Assembly (NCBI GenBank): GCA_021324615.1
Contig: JAJPIT010000030.1
Coordinates: 26,786 to 90,785 of the forward strand
Length of the DNA: 64,000 nt
Source: Terriglobia bacterium
Lineage (GTDB): Bacteria > Acidobacteriota > Terriglobia > Bryobacterales > Bryobacteraceae
Reading direction: 5' to 3'
Shown here: piece after piece, positions 34,876 to 44,149 of the stretch
Position numbering within the stretch: the stretch's first letter is position 1
Layout of the letters: each line of letters starts with the position of its first letter
Notes under the pieces: model-generated
Told to the model about the DNA's origin: nothing
Database searches by the model: none
What the model saw: the letters and a program-made list of their open reading frames with translations, nothing else
Program-made: the position numbers and the translations under genes

Positions 34876-36990
34876 ATGGAGTCGCGATCGGCGGCGGCCC
34901 GCGTCATCGACCGGTTTTTCGAGTTTTCGCTGCTGGGCATGCTGGCCGCCGGATACTTCGCTGTGGCCGGCTCCGGTTATCTGGACTGGCCCACGGCGGC
35001 GCTCACGCTGATGGGCCTGTGTTTGCGCGGCCTGATGGTGGCGGGCGTGGTCGAGCTGGAGTTCTCCAACCGCCTGGTGGCGCTGGTCACGCTGGGCTAC
35101 ATTCTGTTTTATCCGCTCGATTACCTTTTCGTTTCCGGGACGTTTTTGCAGGCCACGGTGCATCTGGTCTGCTTCCTCGCCGTTCTGAAGATTCTGACGG
35201 CGAAGACGAACCGCGACTACACTTACGTGAAAATGATCGCCGTGCTGGAGCTGCTGGCGGCGGCGGTCTTATCGATCCGCCTGAGCTTCTTCGCCTATCT
35301 GGCGCTGTTCTTATTGCTGGCGATCGCGGCGTTTTCAAGCGGCGAAATCAGGCGGTCCGCGCAGTTGCGGCGCGCGGTGGTGCGCGGCGGACTGGCGGCG
35401 TTTCCGCGAAGGCTCGCCGCGCTGACGGTTTTCCTGTTCAGCGGGATTCTGGTCCTCACCACCGGAATGTTTTTCGTTTTACCGCGCACCGCGCGGGCCG
35501 CGCTTGACCGCTTCGTGCCCCAAAAATACCATCTGCCCGGCTTCACCAATGGAATCACGCTGGGCCAGATCGGCGAGATCAAACGCAGCAGCGCGCCGGT
35601 GATGCACATCAAGGCCTGGCCGGAGAGCGAAGGGCTGCTGGATGTGAAATGGCGCGGCGCCGCGCTTTCGCGCTTCGACGGCAGGCGCTGGGACAATCCG
35701 CCGGGGCGGGCCGATCTGGAGCTGCCCATCGAGCACGGCGTGCTGATGGTGAACCGCAACTACTATCGTGCGCCGACGCGGCCCGGGCGGACGCTGGTCT
35801 ACACCGTTCATCTGAACGATATCGCCTCCGACACGCTGTTTATCGCCGGCACTCCGCAGACCATCAGCATTGACGTGCCCTTCGTGGAGTTGACGCGCGC
35901 CGGATCGTTCACCGTGCCGGAGCTGGGCGGCAGAGGAGCGGGGCTGACCTACGGAGTCTACAGTTTTCTCGAAGACGAAACCGCGGCGGTGCAGGCCACG
36001 CCGGAGCCTTTGTCCCCCCGCATGCGCGCCGAGCTGCTGCAACTGCCGGCGATCGATCCGCGGATCGCCGCCCTGGCGCGGAACATGACGGCGGGCGCGC
36101 GCGAGGAGGCGGAAAAAGCCGAAAAAATCGAGTATCATCTGCGCCACGACTACGGCTACACGCTGGAGCTGCTGCCCAAAACCGTTCCCGATCCGCTGGC
36201 GAATTTTTTGTTCGATCGCAAGAAGGGGCACTGCGAGTACTTTGCCTCGGCCATGGCAGTGATGCTGCGCACGCTGGGGATTCCTTCGCGCGTGGTCACC
36301 GGATTTCAAAGCGGCGTCTATAATCCGATCACGCACCTTCAGGTGGTCCGCGCCTCCGACGCCCACAGTTGGGTGGAAGCCTGGATCCAAGGCCATGGCT
36401 GGATGACGTACGATCCGACCCCGCCCGATCCGCGCGCCGCCGTCATGGGACTGATGGCGCGGATGTCGCTGTTTTTCGACGCGGCCGAGCAGTTCTGGCA
36501 GGACTGGGTGGTCAGCTACGACCTGGACCGGCAGATTGTCCTGGCCTCCCGCATGGATGCCGGCGCGCGCAGGATCAGTTTTCACTGGTTCTCCCGCGAC
36601 TGGCTCGATCCGGCGGTGCGCGCCGCCGCGCCGTGGGCGCCGGCCGCCGGATTCGGAGGAGCGCTGGCGATCTTATCCTTCGTTTTCGGCCGCGAAGCCG
36701 TGGCGCGCTGCAAGCGCCGGATGCGGGTGCGGCGCATGGCGCGCGGCGAAGGCCAAGCCTCCGACGCGACGCTGCTTTATGAGCGGATGCTCGGCAGTCT
36801 GGCGCGCCGCGGTTTTCAAAAGCCGCCGTGGCTCACGCCGGGAGAGTTCGCGCGGGTGCTGCCGCCCACCGAAGTCCGCGGCCTGGTGCAGGAGCTTACC
36901 GCCTTCTATAACGAATTTCGCTTCGGCGGGCGCCGCGAGGTGGCACCGCAGATGATGGAGCTGTTGGAGCGCCTGGAAAGGACCCATTGA
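34876..36990 (+). CDS. TgpA-like transglutaminase membrane protein (DUF3488)
   Basis: 704 residues. N-terminal membrane part with six or so helices (TgpA_N/DUF3488), periplasmic transglutaminase domain with Cys in RKKGHCEYFASAMAVML, His in DAHSWVEAW and Asp in YDPTPPDP, then a further helix and a cytoplasmic tail. An ATG preceded by AAGGA and by a TAAAAT six bases upstream. In other bacteria tgpA sits next to a DUF58 gene and MoxR; here it is flanked by two secreted, mutually similar proteins instead. Confidence 0.92.
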   Translation: MESRSAAARVIDRFFEFSLLGMLAAGYFAVAGSGYLDWPTAALTLMGLCLRGLMVAGVVELEFSNRLVALVTLGYILFYPLDYLFVSGTFLQATVHLVCFLAVLKILTAKTNRDYTYVKMIAVLELLAAAVLSIRLSFFAYLALFLLLAIAAFSSGEIRRSAQLRRAVVRGGLAAFPRRLAALTVFLFSGILVLTTGMFFVLPRTARAALDRFVPQKYHLPGFTNGITLGQIGEIKRSSAPVMHIKAWPESEGLLDVKWRGAALSRFDGRRWDNPPGRADLELPIEHGVLMVNRNYYRAPTRPGRTLVYTVHLNDIASDTLFIAGTPQTISIDVPFVELTRAGSFTVPELGGRGAGLTYGVYSFLEDETAAVQATPEPLSPRMRAELLQLPAIDPRIAALARNMTAGAREEAEKAEKIEYHLRHDYGYTLELLPKTVPDPLANFLFDRKKGHCEYFASAMAVMLRTLGIPSRVVTGFQSGVYNPITHLQVVRASDAHSWVEAWIQGHGWMTYDPTPPDPRAAVMGLMARMSLFFDAAEQFWQDWVVSYDLDRQIVLASRMDAGARRISFHWFSRDWLDPAVRAAAPWAPAAGFGGALAILSFVFGREAVARCKRRMRVRRMARGEGQASDATLLYERMLGSLARRGFQKPPWLTPGEFARVLPPTEVRGLVQELTAFYNEFRFGGRREVAPQMMELLERLERTH

Positions 36991-36997
36991 GCCGGCG

Positions 36998-37792
36998 ATG
37001 AGAGCCGCGGTTTTGATGCTCGTCCTGGCGGGGCTTCTGCGGGCCGACTTCGAGTATGAAAGCCGGCTGGAGATGACCGGCGCTGGAGTCATACACTCCG
37101 CGGCCGCGCACTACATCAAGGGCAGCCGCATGGCCACCATTAGCAAGGCTCACGCGACCATCGTCAACCTGGATAACGGCAGCGTCGTGGAGATCGACTT
37201 TTCGAAAAAAACATTTATTTCGACAGACGTTTCGAAGATCAAGCCGGCCGTTGCGGGGGCGGCGTTCGACGTTTCCGAAAGGCTGGGCGGGTCCAAAAAC
37301 ATCGGCATCCTGACCGCACGCGAACATCTAGCCGCCGCCAACGGGCCGCCGGGCCTGGCCCGTCTTTTTATCGATTATTGGACGATCACGCCTCCGGGCG
37401 CCGCCGAGATGCAGGATTTTCGCCGGCGCATGGCCGCCAGGCTCGGCTACGCCTGCGCCTTCGGGCTGGAGGACGCCGTGCGGATCCAGCCGGATCTGTC
37501 GCCCGCCCTGGAGCAAGCGGGCAAGGTGCTGGCCGAATCCGCCGAAGTGCCCGCGGAGATCCTCATCCGCATCGGAAGCGCGGAGCTGGCGCCCGGCGCG
37601 CCGTCTTCTGAACCGGCGGGCATTGCGGGCCGAGTCGGCGGCCTCGTGCACCACGGCAGACATGCATCGAAAGAGGACGAGCCGGGACTGATAGCCAAGC
37701 TGGTCCTCCATCTCGATCATTTCAGCGCCGCTCCGGCCGAGGAAGCGAAATTCGCCATTCCGCCGGGATTTAAGGAAATCAAGAACCGCTAG
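36998..37792 (+). CDS. Secreted hypothetical protein, similar to the 33747-34799 product
   Basis: 264 residues with signal peptide (MRAAVLMLVLAGLLRADF). Starts seven bases after the TgpA stop. IKGSRMATISKAHATIVNLD and EIDFSKKTF align with the Q-rich protein on the other side of TgpA, and both end in IPxGF. Family not recognised beyond this. Convergent with the receiver-domain gene, overlapping it by four bases. Confidence 0.72.
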   Translation: MRAAVLMLVLAGLLRADFEYESRLEMTGAGVIHSAAAHYIKGSRMATISKAHATIVNLDNGSVVEIDFSKKTFISTDVSKIKPAVAGAAFDVSERLGGSKNIGILTAREHLAAANGPPGLARLFIDYWTITPPGAAEMQDFRRRMAARLGYACAFGLEDAVRIQPDLSPALEQAGKVLAESAEVPAEILIRIGSAELAPGAPSSEPAGIAGRVGGLVHHGRHASKEDEPGLIAKLVLHLDHFSAAPAEEAKFAIPPGFKEIKNR

Positions 37793-38139
37793 GCCAGCAG
37801 CTTCGCGATCAGGTCCGATAACGCCTTGGGGACGTATGGCTTTTGCAGATATGCCGTTGCCGGAGTGCGCGGCTGGTAGGGATAGCCGCTGGAAATGATC
37901 GCCTTGAGCGAGGGATTCTGGGAGCGCATACGCTCGATCATGTCCTCGCCGCTCATGCCCTCCAGCGTGAGATCGGTCATCACCAGGCGATAGCTCGCGG
38001 GCCGGGCGTGGAAGGCGGCGAGAGCCGCTTCAGCGCTGGAATGGGCCTCCACCGTGTAGCCGAGCCGCTCCAGGTAGCGCTTCAGCAGATCGAGCAGAGC
38101 GGCTTCATCATCCACCAGCAGCAACCGGCGCTCTACCAC
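37789..38139 (-). CDS. Stand-alone response-regulator receiver domain
   Basis: 116 residues, CheY-like only, no output domain: acidic pair in LLLVDDEAALLDLL, phospho-acceptor Asp in RLVMTDLTLEGMSGEDMIE, switch Ser in AIISSGYP, conserved Lys in AYLQKPYVP. The start lies inside the last codons of the barrel gene (overlap seven bases), so it is translationally coupled to it. A histidine kinase is not seen nearby. Confidence 0.9.
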   Translation of the reverse strand: MVERRLLLVDDEAALLDLLKRYLERLGYTVEAHSSAEAALAAFHARPASYRLVMTDLTLEGMSGEDMIERMRSQNPSLKAIISSGYPYQPRTPATAYLQKPYVPKALSDLIAKLLA

Positions 38140-39458
38140 AAAGACAGGGGAACGTCGCCCGGGCTCCAGCCGATGCCAAGGCTTACTCGCGATCCGTCGC
38201 GGCGATAGCCGATCGCATTGATATCCTGATGGCGGAAATCGTAGCGGGCGACGGCATGAAACGCACGGGTCAGGTTGTAGGTAATGCCCAGGCCGCCGAT
38301 AAATGCGCTGTAAGGCTGGAGGCCCTGGGAAATCGCGCCGAGGCGGGAATAGCCTGCCGACAGGCCGAAGTTCCAGTTGTGGATCCCGGTGTAGCTGTAG
38401 GTCGCGCTGCCGGAATCCTGCCGGGAGGTGAGATAAATTCCGTTGCCCGGAGCGATCGTCTTGCTGTAGGTCGCGCTGAACAGCGAGGTTTTAAACTTCC
38501 CGGTCAGGCTCGCCGATCCGTAAGGATAATACGTGGTGGAGTGATAGGTCTGAAAGCCGAAGGACGTTCCCAGCAGCGCGGCGACCACCGGATTCAAGGA
38601 AATCTGCTCCACCGCCTGAACCCCGGACTGCGCCGCGCCCGCGCCCAGCGAAAAATTCCAGCGCCGCGTGATCTGCGCCGCCACAAAAAGCTCGGCGATG
38701 TTGAGATCCGCGTAGCCGTAGCTGCGGACAAACTGATAGTGCATGCGCTGATACAGGGCGCCGACCGTCTTGGTGCGGCTAAGCCGGTGCTGCACCGCGC
38801 CGTAGCCGGCGTAGCCATAAACGCCGATCAGACCGCTGGCCGCGTATTGCGAATCGAATCCCTGGCCGCCCACCGTGAAGCTGGTGCGCGGAGTCATCAC
38901 GTAGGTCATGCTGGCGCTGCCCTGCAAATAATACAGGCGGTTATCGAACAGGATCGCGCTCTGCTGGCCGACTACGGTCCCTTCGGGCGGCGTGTAATAT
39001 CCGGGCACGCCGAAGCCGATTTTCGTGGTGCCGGCGGTGCCGCGCAAGCCGAAGATCAGCCGCCGCGACTTCTGATAGGTAAAGCCCAGCGTGGCGTTGG
39101 CCGCGCTGCCGTCGAAATAAGAATCGTTGTCGTAATGATAGTAGTTGCCGCGCAGATCCAGCCCCAGCACAGCCCGCTTCCAGGCGTGCTGGCCGTAAAT
39201 TCCGGCATCCACCTGCTCGCCGTACAACCCGTTGACGGTATAGAGCTGGCCCTTGGAATTTAAAGAGAACGGTTCGAGCCCGTTGTCGTAGACGCCCATG
39301 ACATCGGCGAAAAAGCGCAGATCCACCTGTTCCCCGCTCCGCTGGCCGATGTTGCCGGCGCCGGTGCTCAGAATGCCCGGCCCCAGATAATCTCCGCCGA
39401 TTTGCGCCAGCGCGGTGAACCAACATCCGCACCACAGCGCCGCCAGAATTTTGGTCAA
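38133..39458 (-). CDS. Outer-membrane beta-barrel-like hypothetical protein
   Basis: 441 residues with a signal peptide (TTG start, TKILAALWCGCWFTALAQ). The body alternates aromatic/Gly-rich strands (YGYAGYGAVQHRLSRTKTVG, GSASLTGKFKTSLFSATYS) and ends in an amphipathic strand with terminal W (VPLSLW), which fits an outer-membrane barrel of about 16-18 strands. No specific family recognised. Overlaps the receiver-domain gene downstream. Confidence 0.72.
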   Translation of the reverse strand: MTKILAALWCGCWFTALAQIGGDYLGPGILSTGAGNIGQRSGEQVDLRFFADVMGVYDNGLEPFSLNSKGQLYTVNGLYGEQVDAGIYGQHAWKRAVLGLDLRGNYYHYDNDSYFDGSAANATLGFTYQKSRRLIFGLRGTAGTTKIGFGVPGYYTPPEGTVVGQQSAILFDNRLYYLQGSASMTYVMTPRTSFTVGGQGFDSQYAASGLIGVYGYAGYGAVQHRLSRTKTVGALYQRMHYQFVRSYGYADLNIAELFVAAQITRRWNFSLGAGAAQSGVQAVEQISLNPVVAALLGTSFGFQTYHSTTYYPYGSASLTGKFKTSLFSATYSKTIAPGNGIYLTSRQDSGSATYSYTGIHNWNFGLSAGYSRLGAISQGLQPYSAFIGGLGITYNLTRAFHAVARYDFRHQDINAIGYRRDGSRVSLGIGWSPGDVPLSLW

Positions 39459-39558
39459 GGCTGATGACTCCGATCCGCTGGACTAAAGGGACGCAACTCT
39501 ACCGAGTCTGACGCCTGCCGCGCGCTCCTGTCAAGCGAATGGGCGAGAATGAGTTGAG

Positions 39559-40521
39559 ATGAAACTCGCGCTCATCGGATATGGCAACGCCGGACGCGCT
39601 CTGGCGCGGCTTCTCGAACAGAAACGCGCCGCATTTCCGTTTCGCATCACGGCGATTCACACCCTGCGTCACGGCACCGCCTATGACCCCGCCGGGCTGC
39701 CCCTGGAGCCGGAGTTCGGCCCGCCGGCCGCCTCGATCGGCGAATTTTTGGACCGCTCCGGCGCGGAGCTGGCGGTGGAGTTGACCACGCTCAATCCGGC
39801 CAGCGGCGAACCGGCGATCACCCACATCCGCGCCGCCTTCGCGCGCGGCAAGCACGTGGTGACCGCCAATAAGGGTCCCATCGCGCACGCCTACGCCGAT
39901 TTGCGCGAGGAGGCGCGGCGGGCGGGCGTGGAGTTCCGCTTCGAGTCGACCGTGATGGATGGCGCTCCGGTGTTCAATCTGGCCCGCCACACGCTTCCCG
40001 GCTGCCGGATCCAGGGATTCACGGGCGTGTTGAACTCCACCACCAATGTGGTCATCGAGGCGCTGCGCCAGGGGCGCAGCCTGGAGGACGGCATCGGCGA
40101 GGCGCGGCGCCTTGGCGTTACCGAGGCCGACGCCAGCTACGACATCGACGGCTGGGACGCGGCGGCCAAAACGGCGGCGCTGGCGAATGTTTTCATGGAC
40201 GCGCGCGTGACGCCGCTCGACGTCGAGCGCCGCGGCATCGGCCGCCTCACGCCGGAAAAACTTCTGGCGCTCAAGCAGCAGCAAAAAACGATCCGGCTGG
40301 TCAGCCGGGCGCATTGTTCGCCGAACGGGTTAAAGCTGCGCGTCCGCGCCGAGGTGCTTCCGGAAAACGATGTTCTGGCGGGCGTTCAGGGTACTTCCAG
40401 CCTGCTGCTGATCGATACCGATCTGATGGGAACCATCGGCGTGTTCGAGCGGAATCCGGGAGTGGAACAGACCGCCTACGGCGTCTTTAGCGACATCGTC
40501 GATATCGCGAAAACGCTATAA
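39559..40521 (+). CDS. hom: Homoserine dehydrogenase
   Basis: 320 residues, without an ACT regulatory domain. NAD(P) site ALIGYGNAGRALARLL, then VVTANKGPIA, the catalytic block GVLNSTTNVVIEAL, and DASYDIDGWDAAAKTAALA with the key Asp and Lys. Reduces aspartate semialdehyde to homoserine for Thr/Met synthesis. No asd, lysC or thrC gene is nearby. The lack of ACT suggests no threonine feedback. Confidence 0.85.
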   Translation: MKLALIGYGNAGRALARLLEQKRAAFPFRITAIHTLRHGTAYDPAGLPLEPEFGPPAASIGEFLDRSGAELAVELTTLNPASGEPAITHIRAAFARGKHVVTANKGPIAHAYADLREEARRAGVEFRFESTVMDGAPVFNLARHTLPGCRIQGFTGVLNSTTNVVIEALRQGRSLEDGIGEARRLGVTEADASYDIDGWDAAAKTAALANVFMDARVTPLDVERRGIGRLTPEKLLALKQQQKTIRLVSRAHCSPNGLKLRVRAEVLPENDVLAGVQGTSSLLLIDTDLMGTIGVFERNPGVEQTAYGVFSDIVDIAKTL

Positions 40522-40537
40522 GGCATAAGATGGAGAG

Positions 40538-41554
40538 ATGGCAGCACCACACTCACATGCTACGCCTGAGCGGATTATGCAATTCGCTTTCGGCTATTCC
40601 GCGCCGCTGATCATTGAAGCGGCCGTTCGTAACCGGGTCTTCGACACGCTCGCCGGCGGCCCGCGGACCGTCGAAGAAGTGAGCCTCCAAACCGGCGCTT
40701 CCGTCCGCGGCTTGCGGATGATTATGAACGCGCTGGTCGGCTTCGATCTGCTGGTCAAGGACGGCGGCGGCCGGTATGCGCTGGCGCCGGAAAGCGACGC
40801 GTTCCTGGTCAGTTCGCGGCCGGCGTTTTTCGGAGGTATGTTTAAGCACGTCAGTTCGCAACTGATCAAGGCCTGGCTGGATCTGTCCGAAATCGTCCGG
40901 ACCGGAAAGCCGGTCAAAGCCGTGAACCAGGAAGCGGCCGGCGTGGAATTTTTTAAAGAATTCGTCGCCGATATCTTTCCCATGAGCGCGGGACCCGCCG
41001 CCGCTCTCGCCGAAGCGCTGAAAGTGGCCGACGCGCGCGAACCCTACCCGGTTTTGGACATCGCGGCCGGATCGGGCGTGTGGGGGATCTCGATCGCCCA
41101 GCGCTCGCCGATGGTGCGCGTGCGCGCCGTCGATTGGGAGGGGGTGCTCCCGGTGACGCGGCAGATGGCGGAAAAATTCGGCGTGGCCGACCGCTTCCAG
41201 TTCGTCGCAGGCGATCTGAAGGACGCCGATTTCGGCTCCGGCCACAAACTGGCGACTCTCGGCCACATTCTGCACAGCGAAGGCGAGCGGCGCAGCCGGG
41301 CCCTGCTCCGGCGGGTGTTCCAGGCGCTGGCGGGCGGAGGGACCATCGCGATTCAGGAGTTTCTGGTCAATGAGGACCGCACCGGTCCGCCGATGGGCCT
41401 GGTCTTCGCGGTGAACATGCTGGTGAACTGCGAAGAGGGCGATACGTATTCGCTGAAGGAGATCGGCGGCTGGCTGGAGCAGGCCGGGTTTGTCCACGTC
41501 CGGACGCTGGAAGCTCCGGGGCCTTCGCCGCTGATTTTGGCGACAAAGCCGTAG
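40538..41554 (+). CDS. SAM-dependent O-methyltransferase (plant ASMT-like)
   Basis: 338 residues: N-terminal winged-helix dimerisation domain (RTVEEVSLQTGASVRGLRMI) and C-terminal class I methyltransferase (VLDIAAGSGVWGISIAQRSP, GGTIAIQEFLV), as in hydroxyindole or caffeate O-methyltransferases and polyketide tailoring enzymes. A GGAGAG ribosome site precedes the ATG, 16 bases after hom. Substrate unknown. Confidence 0.85.
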   Translation: MAAPHSHATPERIMQFAFGYSAPLIIEAAVRNRVFDTLAGGPRTVEEVSLQTGASVRGLRMIMNALVGFDLLVKDGGGRYALAPESDAFLVSSRPAFFGGMFKHVSSQLIKAWLDLSEIVRTGKPVKAVNQEAAGVEFFKEFVADIFPMSAGPAAALAEALKVADAREPYPVLDIAAGSGVWGISIAQRSPMVRVRAVDWEGVLPVTRQMAEKFGVADRFQFVAGDLKDADFGSGHKLATLGHILHSEGERRSRALLRRVFQALAGGGTIAIQEFLVNEDRTGPPMGLVFAVNMLVNCEEGDTYSLKEIGGWLEQAGFVHVRTLEAPGPSPLILATKP

Positions 41555-41621
41555 TCCCGCCACCGCCCGGGAAGGCGGCCCTGGCGGTTCCTCTCCGGCC
41601 CGGGCGGCGAAGTGGCAAGCC

Positions 41622-41641
41622 GCATCGCCCTCCGGCGATGC
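41622..41641. terminator. Perfect hairpin at the ADOP 3' end
   Basis: GCATCGCC / CTCC / GGCGATGC, an 8-bp perfect stem. It touches the stop codon of the minus-strand permease and lies between two convergent genes. GC-rich, no T-run. Candidate terminator. Confidence 0.4.
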
Positions 41642-44109
41642 TATTCCTGGCGCAGCGCGACGACCGGATCCACGCGGGTCGCGCGGCGGGCCGGCACGAA
41701 CGCCGCCAGCAAACTCACCGCCGCCAGAATCGCCGCGGCCGCGGTAAACATCCCCGGATCGGTGGCCCGCACGCCGAACAAGAAGCCGGCCAGCACGCGC
41801 GTCAGGCCAAAGGAGGCGGCGAGCCCGGCGGCGATCCCGATCGCGGCCAGCCGCAGGCCCTGGCTGAGAACAAATCTCAGCATCGAGCCGGAATCGGCGC
41901 CCAGCGCCATGCGGATGCCGATCTCCTGCGTGCGCTGCTCCACCGTGTAGGACATGAGCCCGTAGATCCCGATCGCCGCCAGCAGCAGCGCCATGGAGGC
42001 GAACACGCTCAGAAGCAGGGTATCGAAGTTTTCGCGGACCGTGGAATCGGCGATCACCTGCTCCATGCTGCGGGGCTTGGATGGCGACAGTTGCGGATCG
42101 AGGCGAATCAGCTCGCGCGAAACCGCCGGCAGGGACGCGAACGGATCGGCCGCGGTGCGGATGGCCCAGCTCAGCGGCACCAGGCGGTTGGCGAGTTTGG
42201 TCAAGCCTTCCGTGATCTGGCTCTGCGGGACGTACATGACCGGCATCGCTCCGTCGCTCAAACTGACTTCGGTGATGTTGCCGACCACTCCGACGATTTC
42301 GCGCGGCGGCTCCTCGAAGTCGGGGCCCAATCCCTGGCCCATCCGGATGCGCTGGCCGATCGGATCCTGGTTGGGAAAATATTTTTTCGCGAATCGTTCA
42401 TTGACGATCGCCACGCGCGCAGAGTTGCCGGTGTCGCGCCGGTCGAAGAATCGCCCGCGCAGCAGCGGAACGCCGAGCGCTTCCATATAGTGGGCCGAGA
42501 CGAAGCGCCATTGTTCGTCGCCCTCCCATTTGCCGTCCTTTGGCGCGCGGCCCTCGATGTTGAATGGCAGATCCACCTCCGGGGCGTCGGTGGGCAAGGT
42601 GATCGTCGCGCCGGCGAACTGCACGCCGGGCAGCGCCTCGATCCGCTCGGTGGCCTGGCGGATCAGGTCCGCGACCTGGGCGGTCGATGCGTATCGCTCG
42701 CCCGACATCGCGGTCTTGATGGTGAGCACGTTTTTGGCATTGAACCCGGGATTGACGCGCCGCAAGCCCGCAAACGTGCGGACCATCAGGGCCGCGCCGG
42801 CCAGCAGCACCACCGCCAGCGCGATTTCGCCGATCACCAGCGCGCCGCGAACGCGGTTGTGGCGCAACCCGGTGCCGGACCGGCCGCTGGCTTCCTTCAG
42901 CGCCGAGTTCAGATCGAGCCGCGAGAGGCGGATGGCCGGAAACAAGCCGAACAGCACTCCGGTCAGGACCGACACTCCCAACACGAACCCCAGCACCCGC
43001 CAGTCGAGCATGCTGAGCGCGCTGGCCGCATGTCCGGGATCGTTGATGCGCGGGATGTTCCCCGGGCTGAACGCCAGCAGGATCTGGACGCCGGCCCATC
43101 CGAACAGCAGTCCCGCCGCCCCGCCGCCGAGCGCGAGCACCATGCTCTCGGTAAGCAGTTGCCGCACGATGCGCCCGCGGCTTGCGCCGACCGCCGTACG
43201 CACCGCGAGCTCGCGATGTCGGCCGGCGGCGCGCGCCAAAAGCAAATTGGCGACGTTGGCGCAAGCGATCAGCAGAACAAAGCTCACCGCGCCGCCCAGG
43301 ATCAGCAGCGCCGGGCGCACGTCCCCGCCGATGGCGACGCGCAGCGGCACAATTCCGACGCTTTCGTTTTTGTCGACAAAATCCGGATGCTCGGCGCGGA
43401 ACTGATCGCCGAGCACGTTCAGCTCAGCCTTCGCCGCTTCCATCGAGACGCCCGGCCGCAAGCGTCCCGCCATCAAATAAATGTGTCCTTGATTGGTGCT
43501 GTTGGGGTCGAACTGTTCCGGAAGATAAAGGTCGGCGGGAGGCTCCGGCTGATAGGACTCCGGCAGCACACCGAGCACGGCATACGGCTCGCCGTTTAGC
43601 TCGATCGCGCGGCCGGCGATGTCCGTGCCGCCTCCGGTTCGCTTCCAGGCGGTGAACGTCAGCACAACGAAATTTCCGGCGTGCGGCGAATCCTCCTGCG
43701 CGGTGAACGTACGTCCCAGCATCGGTTTTACGCCGAACACGTCGAAAAACTGCGAGGTCACGTGCAGCGCGCTGATCGGGTCCGGCCGGTCGCCGCGCCC
43801 GAGGTTTAACGTCACCGCCCCCGGATCGTACAGCGCCACCGCCTGAAAGGCCGAGCACTTCCGCCAGGCCATGAACTTTGGAACCGAGATCGATGAACTC
43901 GCGCCGTTGGGATACTGGCGCCGGACCTGCACGATCCGCTCGGAATCGGGAAACGGCAGCGGGCGCAGCAGAACGCGCTCGATAACCGAAAAAATCGCGG
44001 TATTGGCGCCGATGCCGAGCGCCAGCGCCGCGGTCGCGATCACCGTGAACCCGGGGTTTTTCCGGAGCAACCGCAGGGAGTAACGGAGATCCGCCGCGAA
44101 GGTACGCAT
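41641..44109 (-). CDS. ADOP-type MacB/FtsX permease
   Basis: 822 residues. Acidobacterial duplicated orphan permease: two MacB periplasmic core/FtsX modules in tandem, giving two sets of four membrane helices. N-terminal LRYSLRLLRKNPGFTVIATA and ALALGIGANTAIFSVIERVL are diagnostic; the second FtsX part contains LLLSVFASMALLLAAIGIYG. MacB proteins couple to a cytoplasmic ATPase and a periplasmic adaptor for efflux or lipoprotein extraction; none is adjacent, hence orphan. No -35/-10 pair was recognised upstream. Confidence 0.93.
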   Translation of the reverse strand: MRTFAADLRYSLRLLRKNPGFTVIATAALALGIGANTAIFSVIERVLLRPLPFPDSERIVQVRRQYPNGASSSISVPKFMAWRKCSAFQAVALYDPGAVTLNLGRGDRPDPISALHVTSQFFDVFGVKPMLGRTFTAQEDSPHAGNFVVLTFTAWKRTGGGTDIAGRAIELNGEPYAVLGVLPESYQPEPPADLYLPEQFDPNSTNQGHIYLMAGRLRPGVSMEAAKAELNVLGDQFRAEHPDFVDKNESVGIVPLRVAIGGDVRPALLILGGAVSFVLLIACANVANLLLARAAGRHRELAVRTAVGASRGRIVRQLLTESMVLALGGGAAGLLFGWAGVQILLAFSPGNIPRINDPGHAASALSMLDWRVLGFVLGVSVLTGVLFGLFPAIRLSRLDLNSALKEASGRSGTGLRHNRVRGALVIGEIALAVVLLAGAALMVRTFAGLRRVNPGFNAKNVLTIKTAMSGERYASTAQVADLIRQATERIEALPGVQFAGATITLPTDAPEVDLPFNIEGRAPKDGKWEGDEQWRFVSAHYMEALGVPLLRGRFFDRRDTGNSARVAIVNERFAKKYFPNQDPIGQRIRMGQGLGPDFEEPPREIVGVVGNITEVSLSDGAMPVMYVPQSQITEGLTKLANRLVPLSWAIRTAADPFASLPAVSRELIRLDPQLSPSKPRSMEQVIADSTVRENFDTLLLSVFASMALLLAAIGIYGLMSYTVEQRTQEIGIRMALGADSGSMLRFVLSQGLRLAAIGIAAGLAASFGLTRVLAGFLFGVRATDPGMFTAAAAILAAVSLLAAFVPARRATRVDPVVALRQE

Positions 44110-44149
44110 AATACCCTAGCGTACGCGGAGGAAAGCGCCCGGGTTCCCT

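Noticed and set aside
41638..43599. 653-codon plus-strand ORF opposite the ADOP permease
   Set aside because: Antisense shadow; the permease on the minus strand is unmistakable.
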